From the NCBI GenBank assembly GCA_050252545.1, contig JBFWKS010000208.1, positions 1 to 7,960 on the forward strand: DNA of 7,960 nt, written 5' to 3'. A program made the translations under genes and the position numbers. The notes beneath the pieces are model-generated. The model saw only the letters and a program-made list of their open reading frames with translations, did no database searches and was not told the origin of the DNA. Position 1 is the first letter of the stretch; each line of letters opens with the position of its first letter. Below, one piece after another: positions 1-6,735 of the stretch. This DNA comes from Patulibacter sp050252545 (GTDB lineage Bacteria; Actinomycetota; Thermoleophilia; Solirubrobacterales; Solirubrobacteraceae).

Positions 1-940
1 TGCGCACGTCATCGATCTGCTCGAGCACCTCATCGGGCGTGCCCCAGAACATCTGGCTCGCGAACTCCTGGATGTACGTCTCGGGGTCGTTCATGACTCG
101 GTCGTTCATCGTCTTGTAGTGGTCGTAACCCGAGACCTTGCTGAGCTTGTCCGCCGTGAACTCGTAGTGCTGGAAGGTCGCGCGAAAGTAGTCGGAGATG
201 TGCTTGAGGGCCATCTCCTTCGCACGCTCGCTGTCCCGGTCGACGAAGATGTAGCCCACCATCGCCGGCCGCGGCCGGGCGACGCCGGGCATCTCCGCGT
301 CCCACAACTCCTCGTACCGGCGCACCTTGTCGGCCATCGCGTTCCAGCTCGACGTCGGCAGCAGCATCAGACCGGCGCCGTGTCGCACCGCCAGGGGCAT
401 CGTCTGCGGCGACTCCCCGGCGACGTAGGTCCGGCCCCGGAAGCTCGCGACGGGGCGGGGGCGCAGGGGCGACGAGACCTGCTTCACGAACGAACCGTCG
501 AGCTCGAAGACGCCCGACTCGAGGCTCTCGAGGATCGCCGTTGTGTGCTCGTCGAACCGCTGGCGCGACTCCTCCATCGGGACCCGGAACCGCTCGAACT
601 CCTGCCGCCCGAGACCGCGGCCGAGGCCGAGGACGAACCGCCCACCGGACATGTTGTCCAGCATCGACGCCTCGACCGCGATGCGGTAGGGGTCGTGCCA
701 TGGAACCACCGTGACCATCGTCCCGAGCTTGACGCGCTTCGTCGCTCCCGCCACGTAGGCCAGGAACTGCATCGGCGATGGCGTCATCTGGTAGCCGGTG
801 AAGTGGTGCTCGGTAGCCCACACCGAATCGAAGCCGAGCGTCTCTGCCCGCACCGCGAGAGCGCACTCGTATCGGTAGATGTCGAAGTCTGTCAGGTCCC
901 GATCCCAGTTCTGGAATGTGAAGGTGATGCCGACGTCCAT
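1..940 (-). CDS. LLM-class (luciferase-like) flavin- or F420-dependent oxidoreductase, C-terminus cut by the window edge
   Basis: The frame is open from an ATG at 940-938 to the left edge, giving 313 codons with no stop, so the C-terminus lies outside the window. The protein starts MDVGITFTF and carries the bacterial-luciferase fold signature: SVWATEHHF at residues 39-47 (E44, H45, H46), KLGTMVTVVPWHDP at 71-84, and MSGGRFVLGLGRG at 97-109, the strand and glycine loop typical of the flavin/F420-binding TIM barrel. Family members are usually about 330-380 residues, so only the end is missing. They act in the cytoplasm as FMN- or F420-dependent monooxygenases or dehydrogenases. Cofactor and substrate cannot be told from the sequence. 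It is the last visible gene of a minus-strand operon, 33 bases after the alcohol dehydrogenase stop, with its own strong Shine-Dalgarno. Family assignment is firm; function is open. Confidence 0.92.
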   Translation of the reverse strand, partial: MDVGITFTFQNWDRDLTDFDIYRYECALAVRAETLGFDSVWATEHHFTGYQMTPSPMQFLAYVAGATKRVKLGTMVTVVPWHDPYRIAVEASMLDNMSGGRFVLGLGRGLGRQEFERFRVPMEESRQRFDEHTTAILESLESGVFELDGSFVKQVSSPLRPRPVASFRGRTYVAGESPQTMPLAVRHGAGLMLLPTSSWNAMADKVRRYEELWDAEMPGVARPRPAMVGYIFVDRDSERAKEMALKHISDYFRATFQHYEFTADKLSKVSGYDHYKTMNDRVMNDPETYIQEFASQMFWGTPDEVLEQIDDVR

Positions 941-944
941 GGTT

Positions 945-950
945 CTCCTT
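945..950 (-). promoter_or_regulatory. Strong Shine-Dalgarno of the LLM oxidoreductase
   Basis: The minus strand reads AAGGAG followed by AACC and then the ATG. This is a near-perfect ribosome-binding site at short spacing, and it fixes the start at 940. It is the clearest Shine-Dalgarno in the window and suggests that this gene, unlike its overlapped upstream neighbours, initiates independently. Confidence 0.85.
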
Positions 951-973
951 GTGCTTGCTGCTGGTCGTGGTGG

Positions 974-2179
974 TCAGAAGGCGGCGCGCAGTAGACGCTC
1001 GACGTCCGCAACGGAGGCCGCCCTGGGGTTGAGCGCGGTCATGGGGTCCGCGTGAATGCGGTGCGCGAGACCCGGCACGTCCTCGCGGGCGATCCCGACG
1101 GCACTCAGGCGGTCCGGCAGGCCGAGGGCAGCGACGAACCCCCGGACGCGCTCTCCGACCTCCTCGGGCGTGACGGTACGCCCGCCGTCTCCCAGCCCGA
1201 AGGTCGACGTGATCGCGTCGCGCTCGTCGCCGAGGACGGGCCAGTTGAAGGCCAGGATGCGCGGCAGCATGATGCAGGTGGCGTCGCCGTGCCCCACCCC
1301 CATTGGACCGAGCTGGTGACGCACACTCGTGCCCAGACCCAGCCGGCTCGTCGTGTTCGCGAGGCTCGTTGCGGACATCCAGGTCGCCCGCAGGCACGCG
1401 AGCCTCGCCTGCTCGCGGCGGGCGGGATCCTCGCTGGACGAGTCCGACAGCCCCGCGAAGAAGGCGCCGACCGCCGCGCCGGCCAGGACGCGGACGAACG
1501 GGTGGGCCCCTGGTGCGCTGAGCATCTCGATCGCGTCGCTCATGCTCTTGACGCCCGTCGAGCACCAGAGGGGCGCGGGCGTGGCGACCGTCATCGCCGG
1601 ATCGAGGATGACCTCGACGGGGGCTAGCCCCGGCTGGTGGAACACCCGCTTGGTCTTCGTCGTGAGATCGGTGATCCCCGCGGCGGCGCTGTACTCGGCG
1701 CCCGAGAGCGTCGTCGGGATCGCCACCTGCGGCGTCAGCGCCGCGCGGACCTCCGAATCTCCATCGGGGTCGACGCCATCGAGGTCTCCCGGCTCCCGCA
1801 ACCCGTGAGCCATCACCAGCGACACTGCTTTGCCCGCGTCCGTGACGGTGCTCCCTCCGAAGGACACGAGCAGGTCTGGCGACTGTTCCCGTACGCGCGC
1901 CGCAGCATCCAGCACCGCCGGCCGAGGGTTGTGGGGCCGACACTCGTCGAACTCGCCGACGAGCCGCCCCCCGATGGTCTCGCGCACGCGAGCGATCAGC
2001 GCCCCCTCGCGCGTCAGGCTCGGGGTGGTCAGTAGGAGCACCCGCTCGGCCCCGGCCCGGTCGATCGCGTCGGCCAGACCCGCAAGCGCGCCCGGACCGG
2101 CGGTCACGACCTGCTGCTGCGGCCACGTGCCGTACGTCCTGACGACCGCGCCGGCGTGGGACTGGTCGATCGCGGTCAT
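974..2179 (-). CDS. Iron-containing-type alcohol dehydrogenase / maleylacetate reductase family protein with atypical metal site
   Basis: 401 residues, about the usual length for group III (Fe-ADH fold) dehydrogenases. The N-terminal dinucleotide-binding half has SFGGSTVTDAGK at 106-117 (GGS, then D114 and K117), and IPTTLSGAEYS at 154-164 matches the family's PTT-x-x-G-x-E motif. The C-terminal helical half has GHGDATCIMLP at 296-306. In metal-binding members such as FucO the ligands are one Asp and three His. By motif alignment the first pair (D-A-L-T-H) is K211-S-M-S-D215 here, and the first His of the second pair is T284; only H297 remains. Maleylacetate reductases also depart from the metal site, so NAD(P)H-linked reduction without iron is plausible. 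The start ATG overlaps the upstream CMD stop by 4 bases (ATGA), implying translational coupling. Family is sure; substrate is unknown. Confidence 0.9.
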   Translation of the reverse strand: MTAIDQSHAGAVVRTYGTWPQQQVVTAGPGALAGLADAIDRAGAERVLLLTTPSLTREGALIARVRETIGGRLVGEFDECRPHNPRPAVLDAAARVREQSPDLLVSFGGSTVTDAGKAVSLVMAHGLREPGDLDGVDPDGDSEVRAALTPQVAIPTTLSGAEYSAAAGITDLTTKTKRVFHQPGLAPVEVILDPAMTVATPAPLWCSTGVKSMSDAIEMLSAPGAHPFVRVLAGAAVGAFFAGLSDSSSEDPARREQARLACLRATWMSATSLANTTSRLGLGTSVRHQLGPMGVGHGDATCIMLPRILAFNWPVLGDERDAITSTFGLGDGGRTVTPEEVGERVRGFVAALGLPDRLSAVGIAREDVPGLAHRIHADPMTALNPRAASVADVERLLRAAF

Positions 2180-2583
2180 GCGACCGGCGGTTCCTCGAAA
2201 GCCCGGCGAACGAGCGCCAGCCCCTCGTGGACGACGGGCAGCCCGACGTAGAACGTCAGTTGCACCACGACCTCCGCCAGCTCATCCCGGGTGACCCCGA
2301 GGCGCCGAGCACCCTGCATGTGCGCGAGAGCGTGCTCGGCACGACCGACGGAGAGCAGACAGGCGACCACGCACAGACTGCGGGTACGGAGATCCAGGCC
2401 CTCACGAGCCCAGATCCGCCCCCAGTTGGCCTCGTCCGAGAGCGGGCCGAGCTCCGGCACGACCTCGTCCGACCCATGGCGCACCGCGCCGATGGCAGCG
2501 CGGTCTCCGGCCACCCGCGCCTGCACGGCGCGGCCGCGTGCGAGATCCGCCTCACGAGCGCCGAGCTGCCGAGCCTTTTCCAT
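2176..2583 (-). CDS. Carboxymuconolactone decarboxylase (CMD) family protein, divergent copy
   Basis: 135 residues, the size of stand-alone PcaC-like CMD proteins, all-helical and cytoplasmic. The core is recognisable: WGRIWAREGLDLRTRSL at 54-70, then LAHMQGARRLGVTRDELAEV at 86-105 with the conserved His at H88, then FYVGLPVVHEG at 111-121. Where classic PcaC proteins have HVRGALNNG, this one has HMQGARRLG. It also has C71 and C75 (a C-x3-C pair), which is not the CxxC of AhpD peroxidases. The start is supported by GAGAGGGTG shortly before the ATG. It is the first gene of the minus-strand operon and is ATGA-coupled to the alcohol dehydrogenase. The family includes true 4-carboxymuconolactone decarboxylases and many proteins of unknown role. 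No other protocatechuate-pathway gene is present, so PcaC function should not be assumed. Confidence 0.85.
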   Translation of the reverse strand: MEKARQLGAREADLARGRAVQARVAGDRAAIGAVRHGSDEVVPELGPLSDEANWGRIWAREGLDLRTRSLCVVACLLSVGRAEHALAHMQGARRLGVTRDELAEVVVQLTFYVGLPVVHEGLALVRRAFEEPPVA

Positions 2584-2604
2584 GTCACCCTCTCGCCTCG
2601 AGCA

Positions 2605-2626
2605 TCTTCCGTATCCTATCGTATAC
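2605..2626. promoter_or_regulatory. Candidate operator A: tandem decamers in the divergent promoter
   Basis: Two abutting 10-base units lie here, TCTTCCGTAT (2605-2614) and CCTATCGTAT (2615-2624), followed by AC. The same arrangement appears at 7130-7151 upstream of the second CMD operon with 17 of 22 positions identical. The unit consensus is YCTWYCGYAT. The 10-base period would place both units on one face of the helix. The element ends in the palindrome GTATAC and overlaps the predicted -10 of the E2 gene, which fits a repressor site. The binding protein is unknown and is not encoded in the window. Confidence 0.55.
2613..2618 (-). promoter_or_regulatory. Possible -10 box of the CMD / alcohol dehydrogenase / LLM operon
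   Basis: The minus strand reads TAGGAT, matching the actinobacterial TAnnnT pattern. It would give a transcript start near 2606 and a leader of roughly 23 bases holding the Shine-Dalgarno. No convincing -35 is seen. TACGAT at 2618-2623 is an alternative. Either hexamer lies inside the decamer element. Confidence 0.3.
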
Positions 2627-2627
2627 T
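2622..2627 (+). promoter_or_regulatory. Predicted -10 box of the E2 operon (leaderless transcript)
   Basis: TATACT differs from TATAAT at one base and is followed by exactly six bases (AAACCC) and the ATG at 2634. With normal -10 to +1 spacing, transcription would start at or next to the A of the ATG. No Shine-Dalgarno is present before this start, as expected for a leaderless mRNA. No TTGACA-like -35 is seen at 16-18 bases upstream. Confidence 0.6.
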
Positions 2628-2633
2628 AAACCC

Positions 2634-3839
2634 ATGCCAACCGTGCTTCTGCCAAGCCTCGCCGAAGGAATGAAGGAGGGAACGATCCTCGAATGGCTGG
2701 TGGAGTCGGGGACCGAGGTCAGTCCGGGCGAGGACCTCGTCGAGATCGAGACCGACAAGGCATCCGTGGTCTATGCAGCGGAGGCCGCGGGGTCCTTCAC
2801 CGTCATCGCCGCGGCGGGATCGACGGTCTCGGTTGGTGCACCGATCGCGGTCATCGGCGAGCCCGATGCCTCCCATGCGGTCGTGCCGCCGACCCTGCCT
2901 GCGGCGGCGTCCGAAGCTTCCTCCGACGCCCGTCGTCCAGCGGAACGGGCGGTCAGGCAGCGGCGGGATCCCCCGCGGCGCGGCGGCGCCTCGCCGGTCG
3001 CGCGGCGGCTCGCACAGGAACAAGGCGTCGATCTCACCCGGATCGCGGGAACCGGACCGCGGGGGCGGGTGGTGAAGAGCGACGTCCTCGCGGCCATGGA
3101 CGCCTCGCCCGGCGATGCCGCGGCAGGCCCGGCCGACCGACCCTCGAGGGGCGAGGTGACCGTCGAGCAGGCCTCGAGGATGCAGGAGCTTGTCGCCCAG
3201 CGAATGACGGAGTCCCGCGCGTCGGTGCCGGACTTCGCGCTCACCGTGGAGATCGACATGTCCGACGCCGTCGAGCTTCGGGAGAGCTTGAAGGCCGCTG
3301 ATGCGCCGAGCATCGTCCCGTCGCTCAACGACCTGGTGGTCAAGGCCTGCGCCGTGGCGCTGCGCGAGCATCCCAGGGTCAACGGTGAGTACGCGGACGG
3401 CACGTTCCGGCTGCACGAGCGGGTGAACGTCGGCGTCGCCGTGGCCGCACCCGACGGTCTCGTCGTGCCCACCGTCGACGATGCCGACGCGCTCACTCTG
3501 GGGGCCATCGCACGGACCACGCGGCGACTCATCGATCGCGTCCGGACCGGAGCCATCACGCCGGTCGAGCTCACGGGGGCGACGTTCACGGTGTCGAATC
3601 TGGGCATGTTCGCGATCGACCAGTTCGACGCCATCATCAACGCCCCGCAGGCCGCAATCCTGGCGGTCGGCAGCCTCGCCCCACGAGCGGTAGTCCGTAG
3701 CGGGTCGGTCGTCGCGCGACCCACGGTGCGCGTGACGCTCTGCTCCGACCACCGCATCGTCAACGGCGCCGATGGCGCGGCATTCCTCTCCCGCGTGCAG
3801 GAGCTGCTCGAGTCCCCGATCCGACTCCTTGTCGGATGA
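2634..3839 (+). CDS. Dihydrolipoamide acyltransferase (E2) of a 2-oxo-acid dehydrogenase-type complex
   Basis: 401 residues with the full E2 domain order. A single lipoyl domain occupies about 1-76 with EIETDKASV at 37-45 (lipoyl lysine K42). A linker rich in Ala, Pro and Arg follows. The peripheral E3/E1-binding domain is at about 118-155 (ASPVARRLAQEQGVDL, then GTGPRGRVVKSDV). The catalytic acetyltransferase domain is at about 175-401, with FTVSNLGMF at 318-326 and DHRIVNG at 372-378 holding catalytic H373. The usual Asp of DHRxxDG is N377; Asn is known at this position in some active E2s. The role is acyl transfer from lipoyl to CoA after an E1 decarboxylase. The acyl group is unknown. No E1 or E3 gene lies in the window, so partners must be elsewhere. 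The start was chosen for the -10 spacing and because residue 2 begins the lipoyl fold; an in-frame start at 2538 would run into the divergent CMD gene. It overlaps the next gene by ATGA. Confidence 0.95.
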   Translation: MPTVLLPSLAEGMKEGTILEWLVESGTEVSPGEDLVEIETDKASVVYAAEAAGSFTVIAAAGSTVSVGAPIAVIGEPDASHAVVPPTLPAAASEASSDARRPAERAVRQRRDPPRRGGASPVARRLAQEQGVDLTRIAGTGPRGRVVKSDVLAAMDASPGDAAAGPADRPSRGEVTVEQASRMQELVAQRMTESRASVPDFALTVEIDMSDAVELRESLKAADAPSIVPSLNDLVVKACAVALREHPRVNGEYADGTFRLHERVNVGVAVAAPDGLVVPTVDDADALTLGAIARTTRRLIDRVRTGAITPVELTGATFTVSNLGMFAIDQFDAIINAPQAAILAVGSLAPRAVVRSGSVVARPTVRVTLCSDHRIVNGADGAAFLSRVQELLESPIRLLVG

Positions 3840-4084
3840 TCGGCAAGCGGCTGAAAAGGGATCCCAAAGATCTCAAGGAGGGCGATCTCGTCGAAATCGC
3901 GTCCCGGCAGTACCGCGTCTGTGGAGAGCCGTTCCTCGGATGCACCGGCGCGAGTGTGTTCGACCGCTACCACCTCTTCTGGCGCACCTCCGTCACGCCG
4001 CTCGACGGCTCGACACACCTGCGCTTCGCGACCTGGGTGGCCGGAGAGTCAGCGCTCGTCATTGATGCCGGGGATGACGCATGA
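3836..4084 (+). CDS. Small protein of unknown function (82 aa) between E2 and aldehyde dehydrogenase
   Basis: I do not recognise the family. The gene starts in an ATGA overlap with the E2 stop and ends in an ATGA overlap with the aldehyde dehydrogenase start, and its codons are G/C-rich at third positions, so it is very likely translated. The protein has a basic N-terminus (MIGKRLKRDPKDLKEG), then a stretch that looks beta-rich: DLVEIASRQYRVCG, RYHLFWRTSV, HLRFATWVAG. There is no signal peptide or membrane segment. C29, C36, H46 and H61 are the only Cys and His residues, too few and too scattered to claim a metal site. An SH3-like or small beta-barrel fold is a guess. Its fixed place suggests a partner or accessory of the E2 or the dehydrogenase. 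Confidence 0.8.
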   Translation: MIGKRLKRDPKDLKEGDLVEIASRQYRVCGEPFLGCTGASVFDRYHLFWRTSVTPLDGSTHLRFATWVAGESALVIDAGDDA

Positions 4085-5556
4085 CCGTCACGCCGGAACG
4101 CGAGAAGCGCGTGGTCGATGCCGTGCCGACCGGGTTGTTCATCGGAGGGGAGTGGGTCGACGGAAGCGGGACGTTCGAGGTCGAGGACCCTTCGACCGGC
4201 GAGATATTGACCGCGGTCGCAGATGCGTCGACGTCACACGCGGTGGCCGCGATGGACGCGGCGGCCGGAATGCGCGAGGAGTGGGCCGACTGGGCACCTC
4301 GCCGCCGGGGAGACGTCCTACGCAGGGCAGGCGATCTGATCCATGAGCGCGCGGAGGACCTCGCGGTCCTGATGACGCTCGAGATGGGCAAGACCGTCGC
4401 TGAGTCTCGAGCCGAGCTCTCCTACGCCGCCGAGTACTTCCGCTGGTTTTCCGCGGAGGCGGTCCGCGTCGACGGGCGCTACGCAGTCGCGGCCGACGGC
4501 ACCGGTCGCGTCCTGGTGATGCAGCAGGCGATCGGGCCGTGCTACTTCATCACGCCCTGGAACTTCCCGATGGCGATGGGCGCGCGAAAGATCGGCCCGG
4601 CGGTCGCGGCCGGCTGCACGATGGTCGTCAAGCCCGCCCAGCAGACACCACTCTCGATGCTCGCGCTCGCCGACATTCTGGCGGAGGCGGGGTTGCCGCC
4701 CGGGGTGCTGAACGTCGTCACCGCACAGTCGCCGCGCGACGTGTCCGAGTCGATGATCGCTGACTCTCGCCTGCGCAAACTGTCGTTCACCGGGTCCACG
4801 GAGGTCGGGCGCCACCTGATCTCGCAGTCCGCGGACAACGTCCTGCGGCTGTCGATGGAACTCGGAGGCAACGCACCGTTCCTCGTGTTCGACGATGCGG
4901 ATCTCGACGCGGCAGTGGACGGCGCGATGCTCGCGAAGATGCGCAACATCGGCGAGGCGTGCACGGCGGCGAACCGCTTCCACGTTCACGAATCCGTCGC
5001 GGACGAGTTCGTCGCGAGATTCGCCGAGAGGATGGCGGCGTTGAACGTCGGCCGCGGCCTCGACGTCGGGATCGACGTCGGTCCATTGGTTGACTCCGCC
5101 CAGCGCGACAGGGTCGCCGAACTGGTCGACGATGCGGTCGACCGCGGGGCAAGGGTGGTGACAGGTGGTGGCTCGATCGCCGGTGCGGGCTATTTCTTCT
5201 CGCCAACCGTCCTGGCCGGAGTGACCTCCGACGCGAGGATCCTGTCCGAGGAAGTCTTCGGACCGGTCGCGCCGATCACAACGTTCGCCTCCGACGACGA
5301 GGCGATCGAGCTCGCCAACTGCACGGAGTACGGGCTCGCGTCCTACGTATTCGTGAACGACCTGAAGCGCTCGCTGCGCATCTGCGAGCGCCTCGAGACC
5401 GGCATGATCGGCCTCAATCGGGGCGCCGTCGCAAGCGCGCAAGCCCCGTTTGGAGGCGTGAAGCAGTCCGGCTTCGGGCGCGAGGGCGGCACGGAGGGCA
5501 TCCACGAGTACCTCGACACGAAGTACATCGCAATCGACCTAGAGGCGCATCGCTGA
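4081..5556 (+). CDS. NAD(P)-dependent aldehyde dehydrogenase, succinate-semialdehyde dehydrogenase-like
   Basis: 491 residues, full length for the ALDH superfamily. Cofactor site: TPWNFP at 158-163 (N161, the oxyanion Asn), VVKPA at 182-186 (K184) and FTGSTEVG at 236-243. Catalysis: general base E260 in MELGGNAPF and nucleophile C294 in NIGEACTAANR. The C-terminal EVFGP (391-395) and APFGGVKQSGFGREGG (455-470) resemble GabD-type succinate-semialdehyde dehydrogenases more than betaine or CoA-acylating types; E260 argues against methylmalonate-semialdehyde dehydrogenase. It oxidises an aldehyde to the acid in the cytoplasm. Being last in the E2 operon and ATGA-coupled to the small protein, it probably handles an aldehyde made by one of the neighbouring dehydrogenases. 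The exact substrate is not determinable. Confidence 0.95.
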   Translation: MTVTPEREKRVVDAVPTGLFIGGEWVDGSGTFEVEDPSTGEILTAVADASTSHAVAAMDAAAGMREEWADWAPRRRGDVLRRAGDLIHERAEDLAVLMTLEMGKTVAESRAELSYAAEYFRWFSAEAVRVDGRYAVAADGTGRVLVMQQAIGPCYFITPWNFPMAMGARKIGPAVAAGCTMVVKPAQQTPLSMLALADILAEAGLPPGVLNVVTAQSPRDVSESMIADSRLRKLSFTGSTEVGRHLISQSADNVLRLSMELGGNAPFLVFDDADLDAAVDGAMLAKMRNIGEACTAANRFHVHESVADEFVARFAERMAALNVGRGLDVGIDVGPLVDSAQRDRVAELVDDAVDRGARVVTGGGSIAGAGYFFSPTVLAGVTSDARILSEEVFGPVAPITTFASDDEAIELANCTEYGLASYVFVNDLKRSLRICERLETGMIGLNRGAVASAQAPFGGVKQSGFGREGGTEGIHEYLDTKYIAIDLEAHR

Positions 5557-5841
5557 CGCGCACCCGTTTCCGAGGAACCGTCATGTACAGCGGCGAACGT
5601 GCGAGTCGGCGTGACCGCCAGCCACCACGTTGACGTAGATTCGACCCGTCGCGCGCAACGCTGGCCCGTCGTCGACGAACGTGCAGGACCGGGCAAGACG
5701 AGCGGAGGCTCGAGAGACACCGACGACGCCACGAGTTCGCGGCCACGCCGAGCGGCCCGTTGGGCGTCTACACCGTGATGACGCTGACGCCGATCGGGAG
5801 TACGTCGCGCTACCGCTCCGCGTCGATGGGTTGGCCACCGC
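5557..5841. other. Convergent intergenic region, no gene supported
   Basis: 285 bases lie between the stops of two convergent operons. Several short open frames cross it, but their translations are rich in Arg, Ser and Pro and show no family motif. No strong hairpin followed by a T-run is seen on either strand, so I cannot place the terminators expected here. A small perfect palindrome, TCGTCGACGA, lies at 5669-5678. The stretch could contain a decayed gene fragment, but nothing recognisable remains. Confidence 0.6.
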
Positions 5842-6735
5842 TCATGACAGGGACGCCGCTTCGCCGATCACCCGAGCGACCTCGGTGTGGTCCGCGGTCG
5901 GCGCGAGCCGTTCGAGCGCCGCCGCCCACGTTCGCTCACACGCCTCGCCGACTGATGCGGACACGCCGAGTTGATCACTGAGTTCGAGCGCCACGCCTAT
6001 GTCCTTGGCCATCAGCGCCGCCGAGAAGCCCGAGTCGTACGTCCCGCTGAGGATGAACCGTGGGAACTTCGCCTCCGATGAGCCGCTGCGCCCGCTGGAG
6101 GCGTTGATCGCATCGATGAGCGTCACGGGGTCGACATCGAAGGCCCGGGCCACCGCTACGGCTTGACTCGTCGCGACCAGTGATGTCGCCGACAGCAGGT
6201 TGTTGAGCGCCTTGACCGCATGACCGGCGCCCACGGGCCCGACGCGGGTGATGCTCGTGCCGAGGATCCCAAACAGTCCTTCGCACGCCTCCGACGCTGC
6301 CGGGCAGCCGCCGACCATGATCGTCAGCGTCCCGGCGACCGCACCGGAGACGCCACCAGAGACGGGGGCGTCGACCAGCTGGATGCCCCGGCGCGTCGCC
6401 TCCACAGCGAGTTGCCGCGTCGCCATCGGCCTCGACGAGCTCATGTCGATGACGATCGAGCCCGAGGCCATCGCATCGAGCAGCCCTTCTCCCAGCAGGA
6501 CCTGCCCCACGACCGCCGAGCTCGGGAGCATCAGGACGACGGCGCGAGCGCCGTCGGCGACGGCTGCCGATGTCGGGACGACACGAGCGTCGGTCGCGGC
6601 TACTAGCGCTTTCGCGGGGCCCTTGTGCACGTCGAACGCGCGGAGCGAGAATCCACCGTCGGAGAGCCGGCGGGCCATCGGCAGGCCCATGTTGCCAAGG
6701 CCGACGAAGCCGATTGTGTCCCCCGGTTTGATCAT
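5842..6735 (-). CDS. NAD(P)-dependent beta-hydroxyacid dehydrogenase, 3-hydroxyisobutyrate dehydrogenase family
   Basis: 297 residues, the normal length. Rossmann motif GFVGLGNMGLPMARRL at 9-24, substrate-binding DAPVSGGVSGAVAGTLTIMVGG at 122-143 (shown in parts: DAPVSGG, then G-x-L-x-I-M-V-G-G), catalytic K175 in GHAVKALNN at 171-179, and K244-D245 in LMAKDIG. The family oxidises 3-hydroxyisobutyrate, tartronate semialdehyde (reverse), 4-hydroxybutyrate and related hydroxy acids to semialdehydes. The ATG overlaps the upstream CMD stop by 4 bases (ATGA), with no Shine-Dalgarno of its own, so translation is probably coupled. Together with the SSADH-like enzyme downstream of E2, a hydroxy acid to semialdehyde to acid route is possible. 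The substrate is uncertain; the family is not. Confidence 0.94.
   Translation of the reverse strand: MIKPGDTIGFVGLGNMGLPMARRLSDGGFSLRAFDVHKGPAKALVAATDARVVPTSAAVADGARAVVLMLPSSAVVGQVLLGEGLLDAMASGSIVIDMSSSRPMATRQLAVEATRRGIQLVDAPVSGGVSGAVAGTLTIMVGGCPAASEACEGLFGILGTSITRVGPVGAGHAVKALNNLLSATSLVATSQAVAVARAFDVDPVTLIDAINASSGRSGSSEAKFPRFILSGTYDSGFSAALMAKDIGVALELSDQLGVSASVGEACERTWAAALERLAPTADHTEVARVIGEAASLS

Noticed and set aside
30..2126. 698-codon minus-strand frame
   Set aside because: It is an out-of-frame shadow of the LLM and alcohol dehydrogenase genes on the same strand; its translation is low-complexity Arg/Gly/Ala, while the true frames show clear motifs.
2176..2583. AhpD-type alkylhydroperoxidase
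   Set aside because: The Cys residues are spaced C-x3-C rather than CxxC and lack the His four residues later, so only CMD-family membership is supported.
2538..2633. 32-codon upstream extension of the E2
   Set aside because: It would overlap the divergent CMD gene and the promoter; the lipoyl domain begins at the ATG at 2634.
2771..4018. 415-codon minus-strand frame antisense to E2
   Set aside because: High-G+C shadow frame; no recognisable domain, and the opposite strand has a complete E2.
4318..5505. 395-codon minus-strand frame antisense to the aldehyde dehydrogenase
   Set aside because: Shadow of a well-conserved ALDH; the translation is rich in Arg, Asp and His with no motif.
5565..5580. 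Terminator from GTTTCC-GA-GGAACC after the aldehyde dehydrogenase
   Set aside because: The loop is only two bases, the stem has a mismatch and no T-run follows.
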